DNA of 64,000 nucleotides from Dacryopinax spathularia (lineage: Eukaryota; Basidiomycota; Dacrymycetes; Dacrymycetales; Dacrymycetaceae), in assembly GCA_037974965.1 (NCBI GenBank), contig JBBPFI010000007.1, positions 744,001-808,000 of the forward strand. Direction: 5' to 3'. Position numbers and translations under genes: made by a program. Below, piece by piece: positions 33,788 through 43,341 of the stretch; the first letter of the stretch is position 1; each line of letters begins with the position of its first letter. Under the pieces are notes generated by a model. That model saw only the letters and a list, made by a program, of their open reading frames with translations, was not told the origin of the DNA and searched no databases.

Positions 33788-34148
33788 TCACGAACTGGTT
33801 TGAGCTGCCGGGCCGATAGCGGCTCTCGTGAGCAGGAGTAGAGCATGCGCACTCTCCTCTTCCGCTTGCTGCGCTCGTTTCCGGGCCTGGTAGTTCTTGA
33901 GTCGATCGAGAGACGCGCGCTTGACTTGCTTCATGCTGGTTCGACGGCGCGAATCATACTGACGATGATACTCTCGTATCTCGTCTTCATGCCTGTAAGT
34001 AGTGATCAGCAACTTGGAAGACGCTGCCAGAATGCTTGCACCTCTTGAGCCAACGCTGTCTTGCGTGCGACTTACGCGGGGGAGGCGTGTTGTCTTGATC
34101 GAGTGTCTTCTGGCTTGGGATGCCTCGATAAGCGTCGTCTTTCGCCAT
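33788..34148 (-). CDS. Possible small reverse-strand passenger gene
   Basis: A minus-strand frame from 34012 to 33788 encodes a strongly basic helix (RHEDEIREYHRQYDSRRRTS and RLKNYQARKRAQQAEEE). An ATG at 34148 gives MAKDDAYRGIPSQKTLDQDN and could be joined to it through a very short intron beginning GTAAGTCGC, or spliced at a CTTACAG just upstream of the helix. Neither join is fully convincing because the first intron would be under 40 bases. It lies just inside the right inverted repeat. Family unknown; could be chance. Confidence 0.3.
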
Positions 34149-34271
34149 TGATCAAGCTTGCAAGTATTGTGAGTATATGCGGAGACGTGGGGAAGGCTCG
34201 CCTACGAAGGGCACGCGTCTTTCTAGGGTCTAGTACACGTAAACAAGATTACTAATAATTTTAGCAAAATA

Positions 34272-34413
34272 CTGGAAATGGCTGGATTGCGGGGTCCTCG
34301 ACTATGGACACAAATGCGTGTCCGAGGGCTGCACCGCCCCCGACACAAGTTTGCGTGGCCGGTGGGAAGGCTCAGGTGGAAATTTTTCAAATTTCCCACG
34401 GACGCCCAGGGGC
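34272..34413 (-). repeat. Right inverted repeat of the KDZ element
   Basis: On the plus strand it runs from CTGGAAATGGCTGGATT through CAAATGCGTGTCCG to GGTGGAAATTTTTCAAATTT and GCCCAGGGGC. Read on the minus strand it aligns with the left repeat across about 130 bases, including a related AT-rich palindrome near the outer end. Confidence 0.8.
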
Positions 34414-34648
34414 TTTTCGGGGTCCCGTTTGGTCGTTGCGGACGCGGATTTTGGCGTACAAGTCCGAGCGCATTCACGCTAATGCGGTCCTTACACTTAC
34501 CTTCTGGTCACCTGCATACTTGCTTTTGAGGCCAACCAGTCCTTATACAAGTCATCTCGAATCAGACATCATACTTGTCGTCCTACGGAAATACAAATAA
34601 ATCAGGGAGTCCATTCAGTATATCCCGTCTTTCCGCCTATATGTCGTT

Positions 34649-36215
34649 CTACTCAGTAGCAGCACCGTAAAGTGCCTCCTCGTCCTGCTTCTCTTCCGGC
34701 CGGCACATCCACGCGTACTCGATCACCGCCAAAAGAGTTCCTTCCGCTAGCACGCCGAGCTCAGACCTGCTGGCTTGGAAGCAACCGTCAACGATATGTA
34801 AATCAACGGCGCAGAGTTGACCGTGCAACTTGCTGAGTTGACGGAAAGCCGAGTACGCCAAACAAACTGCTCTTGGAGAGTCGCTGTCCAAAAGCGACGT
34901 TCGATTCGAGGATAGCGCCGTTCGGAGGATACTGCATAGATATGGGAGAGCATCTTTCCTCGCCAGCCGTTCTTGCCGCCATTTGCGACGAAGCAAGACA
35001 GACGACGTATCCGAGGCATGCCGGTGTAGAAAGACGGATGCCAGCTCCTTGACCGATTCAGACATCACCTGCTGACCGGTAGCATTCTTCATGCTCTCTT
35101 CGCCAGTGCATAGCAAGTGGACAATCAGATGCAGTAAAGCGGGACGGATATCGACCAGGTTGACGATGTCTTCCCTCGAAAGAAGGAAAGAGCGAGCGAG
35201 CAAGCCACGAGTCAAGGGCACTATGGAACGAATAGCAAGTGATAAGATATCATCGGAGATCAGTCCGATGAAGGCCCCGCATTCGTCAGGAAAGTACGTG
35301 ATGAAATGGTCGCCTATAGAGCTGATCATTCCAGCAATAGTGGTTACGAGCGCCACATGAGATGCCGGAGGAGGAATCCCGTCAGGTAGCGCAGTGGAGA
35401 TCGTCTCAGCGGCATGATACTGCAGAAGCTGTGATAGCAGAAGGTGTATGCGCTGAAGGCACAGCTCCAACGATCGACGCAGAAGTTCCACGTCGGGTTC
35501 TTCCTCAGAGACAAGAATTTGGATTCCCCGGAGGATGGCCAGCAGCTCGAAACTTTGACTCGATGGCTCGCCAGGACGATCTATGGTGTGATCTAGAAAT
35601 AACGACAATATCAGCCACGTCACTCTTGCTAAAAACTAACTCACCGCCTGTTGATTCCAGCGTGAGTTCCAGTCTTGACAGCTGCTTGGCAGTTTCCTCC
35701 ATAGTAGTGGCAGCGAGTATCGTCTGAGTTTTCTTCTTCTTCTTTCTTGAAGGAACGTCGCTTGGCTCCACTTCCGCAGGTCGTTTCTCCCCTTGAGGTC
35801 CCTGCGGCCCAGTAGAGATCTTCTGCGTTAACAGAAGAAGGTCTGCGCTCCATATAAGTGCATTGAAAGACATTGTGAGGCCGGACGTGTTCACTCAGTC
35901 GCAGGATATCTCGGTCCTGCTGTATGGCAGCGAGTTTGATTCGAAGCTGTTCAGCACGCTTCCTCCACTGCGCTGCGTCACCGCCGTCCTTTAGAGGAAA
36001 CGCGTCTTGCAGTCTCTGGACAGCTTCTACATTGATTTTTGAGTTGGATTCAGCGCTTCGATGGAAAACCCGCGCATATACCTTGTGCTGTCCGTACACC
36101 GGCTGGCCATGGCAGGAGAGCCTAACTGGGGGGTGAGGAGATCGGGGAGTCGCAAACACGCGGAACATACCAGAGCAATGCGTACTCGGTTAAGTTGGTC
36201 CTCAGTCAACTCCAT
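34649..36215 (-). CDS. Helical protein, possibly MEI4-like meiotic factor
   Basis: Predicted protein of about 470 residues in four exons, introns near 36171-36121, 35890-35842 and 35642-35592. The N-terminus reads MELTEDQLNRVRIAL-ALSCHGQPVYGQHKVYARVF, then a gap and AAQWRKRAEQLRIKLAAIQQD. MEI4 proteins also start with an ALAL helix, a short 'KP...Y' stretch and a 'WR-x-K-x-E-x-L' coiled helix, followed by a helical C-terminal half. Here that half is a long helical array (SFELLAILRGIQILVSEEEP, SLELCLQRIHLLLSQLLQY, HVALVTTIAGMISSIGD). A basic, Lys-rich linker (SRKKKKKTQTILAATT) separates the parts. MEI4 partners REC114 to start meiotic DNA breaks. The match is a motif impression, not a search, so the name is tentative; a plain helical-repeat protein is the alternative. 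Confidence 0.55.
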
Positions 36216-36971
36216 GTTGATGTAACTGAATGGAAAAGATAATTGCAAAGATAGAAAGTCGCGTACGGTCACCCCGTGGTACAGTCGAAGGGGACGACAG
36301 GTGAGGGTCAGACACACGTGACGGGACGCGAGACCCAAGGACTGATAGGTACCGGGATTTGTGTGCGGGATTGTTCCTTCTGAAACTCGCCTTCGTGCGC
36401 TACAATACGCTCTTCCTGTGGTCCTCATGCCGGCTGTTGTCATGGATCATCAATCCCAACCATAAGTCGGTTGAATATGCCACGAAATTGGTGTTGTCAG
36501 CATGTGTGTAAGCTCTGATGTAATCACGGGATCCTGCGGCTGATAGTCATCGTCCTTAGTCATATGTCGTCATTCAGTACGCTTCCTACCTCTTTCGGTT
36601 AGTCTACGCCCTGTTCATATTCCCTAATCAGGCATCCTCAACTCCAACATAAGACCCTCTTACAGGTCGCTGCGGCCGCGCTCCCGCCGCGCTCTTCGGG
36701 CGGAATCAGCACCCAACCGGCGAGGTCGGGCAGCTACCGACAAAGTCGCGCTGCCGCGTACTCTACAATGCGCATACCTACCGCCGACCCCGCTCGACGC
36801 AGTGGTGCTTGTCAGACAGTGTTATCGAATGAGCGGCTGGAGTGTCCGCCATGTAAGATCACGCCGCCCTCTACTGCCCTCGCTACAAGGGTATAAATCT
36901 CGCGAACGTCCAGCCAGATCGTCCAACAACACTTCACCTTGCAACTCGCATTTGTATCTCCTGGTTATAGA
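36216..36971. other. Divergent promoter region
   Basis: About 755 bases between two genes transcribed away from each other. A TATAAAT box at 36892-36898 serves the monooxygenase gene. No further gene seen. Confidence 0.5.
36892..36898 (+). promoter_or_regulatory. TATA box of monooxygenase copy 1
   Basis: TATAAAT lies about 75 bases before the ATG at 36972, at a suitable distance. Confidence 0.55.
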
Positions 36972-38659
36972 ATGTCCGAACCAAGCACCAAACTCAGAAT
37001 CGCCGTCGTAGGAGGTGGTATCGTTGGTCTGTCGTTCGCTGGTTACCTCGCTCAGCTGGGCAAATGCGATTTGGCCGTTTTCGAATCCGCCCACAAGTTC
37101 GGAGAAATCGGCGCCGGCATTGGAATTGGTCGGTGCCTTTATACCAATAATTGACGATTGCTGAAAGATTGATATTCTAGGACCTAATGCTATGCGCGTC
37201 TACCGGGAGATGGGTATCGCTGAAAAGGTCTACGGGCTTTCGCGCGATGAAGCCGGGCAAGTTCCAGACATTTGGTTCGATGCCATCTTCGGTGACGGGA
37301 GACACGGTCTCAACCCAATCTGCACCGTAAGAGCGGCTCCGCCATTGACTCCACTCCGTCTCACCTCTGTCTAGCTTCGAACGCCAGATTCTGAGGCCAA
37401 CGCCTATTTGCGTCGCTCCGACCTCCTAGATCTTCTGGTATCGCTACTCCCGCAAGACAACGTACAGTTCGGTAAACATCTGGAGAAGTACGAGCAACTT
37501 CCTGATGGTACCGTCAAATTGGTTTTCAAGGACGGTTCGACGTACGAAGCGGATGTCCTTGTGGCAGCCGACGGGATTAAATCTAGGTACGCAACAGTGT
37601 CTGAATGCCATACTCAGCTGACTGGGGCACCTCTTCTGAAGTGCACGGCGAGTCATGTACGGCGACAAAGCAGACATTGTGGAACCGAAATGGTCCGGGG
37701 CAATCGCGTATCGCGGCTTGATACCAATGGAGAAAGTGGTCCCTCTCTTGGGTGAACACACTGCAAAGACCTCCACTTTGGTACGTGTTGCGAGCCACAC
37801 TTCGAACAATTGCTAACTCCTATCTCAAAGTGGTTGGGCAAGGGCCGTGTAAGTAAAGCAGCATTTGGCGGAGCTTGATGCTTATTCAAAGGTAGCACAT
37901 CGTCCAGTTCCCCGTTTCTCAGGGTCGAACCGTTAACATCGTTGCTTTCGTCTCTGACTTCGACCACGGTCGTCATCCCCATTGGAAAGAACCTCAGTGG
38001 AGTGAGCCGAACTACTGCTCCAAGCACGTTGCCCCGATCTTAATACTTCGTGCTTTCAGTTCAGCAATGTCAAGACCAAAGTGAAATGTTGGAAGATTAC
38101 AAGGATTGGATGGAGCCAGTCAAAGACATGTTGAAGGTCCGCATTCTCCCGTGTTCTGAGTTACCGAGCTAATGGCATTGCAACAGAATATCGACAAGCC
38201 TGTGAAATGGGCGATCTTTGAAATACCCAATATTCCGTACTTCGCAGATAGGCACGTTGCCTTGATCGGAGATGCCGCACACGCGTCCACGTAAGCTGTC
38301 CTTGACTCTTCTTTTTGTACCTTGCTCACTAGCTTGGCAGGCCACACCAGGGCAACGGTGCCTCGCAAGGCATTGAAGATGCTCATGTCTTGGCCAATTT
38401 ACTTTCCCATCCGAAGACTACACGTCAGACGGTCTCGTTGGCGCTACAAGTCTACGATAACATCAGGCGTCCTCGGGCACACCGCGTACAGAACACATCC
38501 TACGAGGCCGTCCATATCTACGAGGGCCATTCCGAACTCGGAGATGACGAGGAGAAGCTTGCAGATGTCCTTTTGACCCGTATGGATTGGATTTGGAATT
38601 TCGATGTCAAAGGTCAATGCAACAAAGCTCTCGCCACTTTCGAGGAGCTTATCAATTAG
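36972..38659 (+). CDS. FAD-dependent monooxygenase, salicylate hydroxylase-like, copy 1
   Basis: Group A flavin monooxygenase of about 430 residues; such enzymes hydroxylate aromatic rings using NAD(P)H and O2. Start MSEPSTKLRIAVVGGGIVGL holds the GxGxxG dinucleotide loop. The AGYLAQLGKCDLAVFE strand and GEIGAGIGIG follow. The middle DG motif is DVLVAADGIKSR. The GD motif HVALIGDAAHAST is split by an intron from PHQGNGASQGIEDAHV. The C-terminus is RMDWIWNFDVKGQCNKALA. About eight short introns sit at places shared with the three next genes. It looks whole. It is closest to copy 2 by eye (for example the DVWFDVIFGDGR and WIWNFDVKGQ blocks are nearly the same). True substrate unknown. Confidence 0.85.
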
Positions 38660-39214
38660 CACTAGAGCCTGATTGTGGTTTGCGAGTGTAGGCCGCAATG
38701 AAGAATAAATTCTGTTGTCAATGTTCTGGTGTCATCCTGCGGGCCCATATTCCTGGCGGTCAAGGGAAGATCCCCGCCCCCCCCCCCCCCCCGCCCCCCC
38801 TTGAGCTGTTCAATTCCTTCCGGACAAATCAGTCGATAAATTATCCGTAATTAAGCACGACTGTGGACCTAAACCTGATTCGGTGCGCCATTGGAGTCCC
38901 GTCCAAGCGTGTAGTTAGAGAGGAACTACGTACTTGCACATTCTCAATGCATGTGGCCCTGGGCGCGGGCTATGCTGTTTTGCCGAATCCCCTTGTACTT
39001 GACTTCGGGCGCAGTCACGCGGGACGCGCGCTCAACCTTCATGCCGCACTGAGCTCGACTTCTTCCAGCACGTTGGCAGGTTGTCAGATCACCGGCTCAT
39101 ATATCCGCACATGGCGTACCGTGCGGGTCTACAGCTTTGTGTCCCTAGCATCCTCGGGCGCCAAGCCTGCATCAATTCCAGCAATCTTAACTTTGCGTCG
39201 AAGCGATTCTATCA
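38660..39214. other. Spacer between monooxygenase copies 1 and 2
   Basis: About 555 bases with a C-run at 38772-38800 and a CATATATCC element near 39097. A chance open frame covers most of it. No gene. Confidence 0.45.
38772..38800. repeat. Poly-C tract
   Basis: Nearly uninterrupted C (29 bases with two G) downstream of copy 1. Such tracts are prone to slippage and sequencing error. Confidence 0.9.
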
Positions 39215-40900
39215 ATGTCTGCTTCGGACACCAAGCTCAGAGTTGCCGTCGTTGGAGGCGGAATTGTTGGGCTCTCTTTCGCCGTCTATCTCTCCCAACT
39301 TGGACGATGCGAACTATCTGTCTTCGAGTCTGCTCAGAAGTTCGGCGAAATTGGCGCCGGCATCGGCATTGGTTTGTCCCTGCATCATTCCGGCCATTCG
39401 TGCGCTGAATTGATGCAGGGCACAATGCGATGAAAGTATATCAGGAAATGGGTATCGCAGAAGACGTGTACAAGCTCTCGCGTGACTTGGCTGGCCATGT
39501 CACAGATGTTTGGTTCGATGTCATTTTCGGCGACGGCAGGAACGGCTTCAACCCTATTTGCACTGTGAGGTCTCAGACATTTTGTCGTCCCCAGCCTAAT
39601 CTAGTCGATAGGTTCGCACTCCAGTCGCTGGCGGCCAAGCGTCACTCCATCGAGCAGACCTCCTGGATCTACTCGTATCCCTTCTGCCAAAGCAGAACGT
39701 CTATTTTGGCAAACACCTTGAGAACTATGAACAGATCCCGAGCGGTGCTGTGAAGATGTACTTCAAGGATGGTTCCACATATGAAGCAGATGTTTTGGTT
39801 GCAAGCGACGGTATCAAGTCCAGGTAAGCTCGCAGGTGTTTTGCTTGTCCACTCGACTGATCGGTCGGTCAGTGTACGGCGTGCCATGTATGGCGATAAA
39901 GCCGATACTGCAGAGCCTAAATGGTCAGGAACGATAGCATATCGCGGATTGATCCCAGTCGAGAAAGTGATTCCTCTCTTCGGGGTGCACACCGCCAAGA
40001 CGTCGACCTTGGTACGTTGAACGTAAGCGGTTCTAGTCAAGATTAACCTCCATTTATTTAGTGGTTAGGCAAAAGCCGGGTATGTCCAGTAACAATGCTC
40101 AAAATTCGCGGCTCATTCCAACTTGAAGCATATCGTCCAATTCCCGGTATCGCAGGGACGCACGGTCAACATTGTCGCATTTGTGTCTGACTTCGAGCAT
40201 GGACGCCATCCTGAATGGAAAGCGCCTCAGTGGAGTGAGTATCAACGAGCATTCCTTAGCCGCAGGTGTTGTTGACCATCCTCCGCAGTTCAGCAATGCA
40301 AAGATCAGACGGAAATGCTGGATGATTATAAAGACTGGATGCAGCCAGTCAAGGATATGTTGAAGGTGATTGTCTTTCCACTCCGCCTTGCTGGTACGCC
40401 TGAGTTGACGCATCCTGTGGTAGAACATTGAAAAACCCATGAAATGGGCGATTTTCGAGATACCAAACATACCGTATTTCGTTGATGGGCATGTTGCACT
40501 CATCGGGGATGCTGCTCATGCATCCACGTGAGACCAGTTTGCGATTCATCGGGTACCTTCTGATCATTGTCCTAGTCCTCATCAAGGGAATGGAGCCTCG
40601 CAAGGAATCGAGGATGCGCACGTCCTGGCTAATCTGCTATCTCATCCGAAAGCGACACGTCAAACGGCTGCTTTGGCGCTCAAGGTTTATGATGAGATTC
40701 GTCGTCCTCGTGCACAACGCATGCAAAACACTTCATACGAGGCCGTCCGGATATATGAGGGCTGCTCCGACCTTGGAGATGATGAACAGAAGCTGGCCGA
40801 CGTGCTCGCGACGAGGATGGACTGGATCTGGAACTTTGACGTGAAGGGCCAACGAGACACGGCCATCGCCACGTTTGAGGAGAGGCTGGGGACTGCATAG
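39215..40900 (+). CDS. FAD-dependent monooxygenase, salicylate hydroxylase-like, copy 2
   Basis: About 430 residues, starting MSASDTKLRVAVVGGGIVGL. The dinucleotide loop, the DG motif (VLVASDGIKSS, with Ser where copy 1 has Ala), the GD motif HVALIGDAAHAST and the downstream PHQGNGASQGIEDAHVLANL are all present. Exon joins match copy 1, for example the exon that begins VRTPVAGGQASLHRADLLDL. It ends RMDWIWNFDVKGQRDTAIA, then TFEERLGTA. No break seen. Its high likeness to copy 1 along the whole length and the shared intron positions point to tandem duplication. The substrate is unknown; it could differ from copy 1 because the loop before PISV and the C-terminal cap region differ. Confidence 0.85.
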
Positions 40901-41284
40901 ATGTTCAGAAATCAGAACTCGCTTGTTTATATTCGCGGAGCATGCAAGATATGGCAAGGGTCAGCTTTCATTTCGTCCTTCGAAGCGCTGCTGGTCGGCC
41001 CACTTCACATCAAGGCACTTTGATGATGTTTTCAATCTGGGTGCGTCTGATATTGCTTGCTGGCAGGACTGGGCGCGTCAAACAATGCTTTTCTTGATCT
41101 GGCTCCAAACAGTTCCATCAAGGATGATTCACACCTGCGGCTGCGGCTGACTAATCAGCCGGACAGCTTGTCTTCTCAAGCGGGATCGCCAACAGTGCAC
41201 ATGAGTCCTATATATATGGGGTGCAACAGGCTGGCGTGGCACCGACGTGCAAAGGGCCAGTTGTCCCCTTTACTACCGGCGTCC
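40901..41284. other. Spacer between monooxygenase copies 2 and 3
   Basis: About 385 bases. A TATATATG element at 41208-41218 lies about 65 bases before the copy 3 ATG and is the likely TATA box. No gene. Confidence 0.5.
41208..41218 (+). promoter_or_regulatory. TATA box of monooxygenase copy 3
   Basis: CCTATATATATGGGG in a typical spacing to ATG 41285. Confidence 0.5.
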
Positions 41285-42916
41285 ATGGGTGAAAGGAAGC
41301 TCCGAGTGGCAATTGCGGGCGGAGGAACGGTCGGACTTACCCTTGCTCTCTATCTCCATCAACTTGGGGCGTGCACGTTTACTGTCTACGAAGCCAGCCC
41401 AACCTTCAGTGCTATCGGTGCTGGCATTGAGCTGAGTACGCCGTGGCTCCTTCGACGCGCAAGAGTGGACATTGACGCACATACGCCAGGCCATAATGCC
41501 ATGAAGGTGTATCAGGAATTGGGACTGGCAGAAAAGGTATATAGCCTGTCAAGGGAAGCGCTCGGCGACAACAGCGATGTATGGTTCTATGTTCGACTTG
41601 GAGACGGCAGACACGGGATGGAACCCATATCAGTTGTGAGTTACAACGACACCGTACCACCCATGTCTGAAGCGTGCAAAAGCCCAAGGTGCCCGTGGCA
41701 AATACGAAGCTTCACCGGAGTGATGCTTTGGATCTTCTACTCTCCAGGATACCCCGGAATCTTATACACCTGGGAAAGCGGCTGACGACTTATGAGACGT
41801 CACCAACGGGATCAGTGTTTTTGCTGTTTGCGGACGGCACGACAGCCGAGGCCGACGTCCTCATTGGAGCAGATGGTATCAAATCTGCGTAGGTGTCAAA
41901 TCGAAGACTTGTGGATATTGTGCTGACAATTTTTTGCAAGTGCGAGGCAGACAATGTACCGACAAGACAAGTCGGTAGCGCCAGTTTGGTCCGGGGCCTT
42001 CCTCTATCGAGGCCTCCTCCCTATGACGGCCATGACGCGCGCTGGTTGGGGGCTTATAGCGAGCAAATCGAACCTTGTAAGCAGATGGAGATCAGTAGGT
42101 GGCTGTCCTATTAACAAACAACGTACAGTGGCTTGGGAAAAACCGAGTGAGACTCCGGACCGTGTAGCTTTGATATATGTACTGATCGCTCTGGCTAGCA
42201 CGTCGTCCATTATCCGGTATCCCGTGGGCAGACTGTAAACTTGGGGGCGTTCGTGATGGACTATACACATGGGCGATATCCGTCATGGCATGGAACTAAT
42301 TGGGGTACGTCTAGCTGCTTGCATGCACTGCGCCGCTTTCTCACACCTGGTCACCAGTTGAACCTTGCGAGAAGGGCGAAATGGTCGAGAACTTCGGGAA
42401 CTTCGCAGAGCCGGTGAAAGAAATGCTCCGCAGACTTGAGAATCCGCAAAAGTGGTACGTGTTCGAACTGCCACCGCTACCTTCGTACACGTCGGGAAGG
42501 GTAGCCCTTGTGGGAGACGCCGCCCATGCAATGCTGTTCGTTATCCATTGGTTACCCATGGGTCCAAAGGCTGATAACAGGTTAGCCCGCATCAGGGCAA
42601 CGGCGCCGCTCAAGGAATCGAAGATGTCCACGTTCTGGCTAACCTGTTATCCCATCCCCTGTGCACGCCGACGACGGTTACCCTAGCACTGAAAGCCTAC
42701 GACGAGGTACGACGGCCTCGCTCCCAGCGAGTGCAGCAGACCAGCTACGAAACTTCGAAGTTATATTCCCTTGCCTCAGCAGCCGGTGACGATCCGCGCA
42801 AGATCGACGAGACGTTTCAAACGATGATGAAGTGGATTTGTGGGATATTGATGTCAAAGAGCAACGGGATAGGGCGGTCCAGCTGTTCAAGGAGAGTCTC
42901 GGTGCTGACTAAATGA
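41285..42916 (+). CDS. FAD-dependent monooxygenase copy 3, frame-shifted at its C-terminus
   Basis: Starts MGERKLRVAIAGGGTVGL and keeps the GxGxxG loop, the DG motif (VLIGADGIKSA), the GD motif RVALVGDAAHAM and the PHQGNGAAQGIEDVHVLA block. Exon joins match the other copies. Near the end, the family sequence W-I-W-D-I-D-V-K is interrupted. The DNA reads GATTTGTGGGATATTG where GATTTGGGATATTG is expected, so two extra bases (a TG repeat) shift the last roughly 20 codons, and the protein ends at 42916 instead of the family-like stop at 42910-42912. A sequencing or assembly error is possible. The catalytic part is untouched. Confidence 0.8.
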
Positions 42917-43341
42917 GAGAATCACATGCAAGCGATGTGGAACCAACGCCTGACGAAGCACAGAGGTCATATGCGGCTTCTGGATTGAGCTGTATCCTTC
43001 CTTGGACCCGTACCGTCGCTCGTTCATGGGTTGCCTTTTAGAGGTGCGAAACTGGCAAAGTCCGAGTTGCTGTGTATATTGCTGGCACAACTGCTGTCGT
43101 GATATCTGAACCGAGAGAAGCGCATGATCAGGCGCAACTCCTACTTTTGGATATTCCCCAGTTGAGAGTGCAGCCGTCGTCCTATTCTTGCTTCGCCATC
43201 TGAGCCATCCAAAGCTGGCATGTCGTGTTTCGGCATCCGTATTGCCGGCAAAACGTGCCGCCACGCTTCGCAGCGGATTGGTGACCCATGGCCAGCAGTT
43301 CCGCGGCAAATGCATCAGATATCCCTTGCTCAACTTATCCA
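42917..43341. other. Spacer between monooxygenase copies 3 and 4
   Basis: About 425 bases. Minus-strand frame 42887-43405 crosses two genes and has no domain. No separate gene supported. Confidence 0.45.

Larger units (their letters stand above)
25567..34418 (+). mobile_element. KDZ-type DNA transposon with inverted repeats and passenger genes
   Basis: An element of about 8.85 kb. It contains a spliced, apparently unbroken KDZ transposase (25829-29271), an unknown spliced gene (30029-31567), an AT-hook gene (32143-33738) and a possible small reverse gene. Inverted repeats of about 130-140 bp lie at 25575-25705 and 34272-34413. Over a 75-base core I count about three matches in four, with single-base gaps. 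The outer limits are approximate, and I could not fix a target-site duplication. KDZ elements are known from basidiomycetes, where some carry TET/JBP oxygenase genes. No such gene is present here. Many CTCG/CGAG tetramers set the element apart from its flanks. The diverged repeats suggest it is not very recent, but the reading frames look intact. Confidence 0.85.

Noticed and set aside
25567-34418. Hope for a TET/JBP oxygenase in the KDZ element
   Set aside because: No HxD...H-type dioxygenase core was found among the cargo frames.
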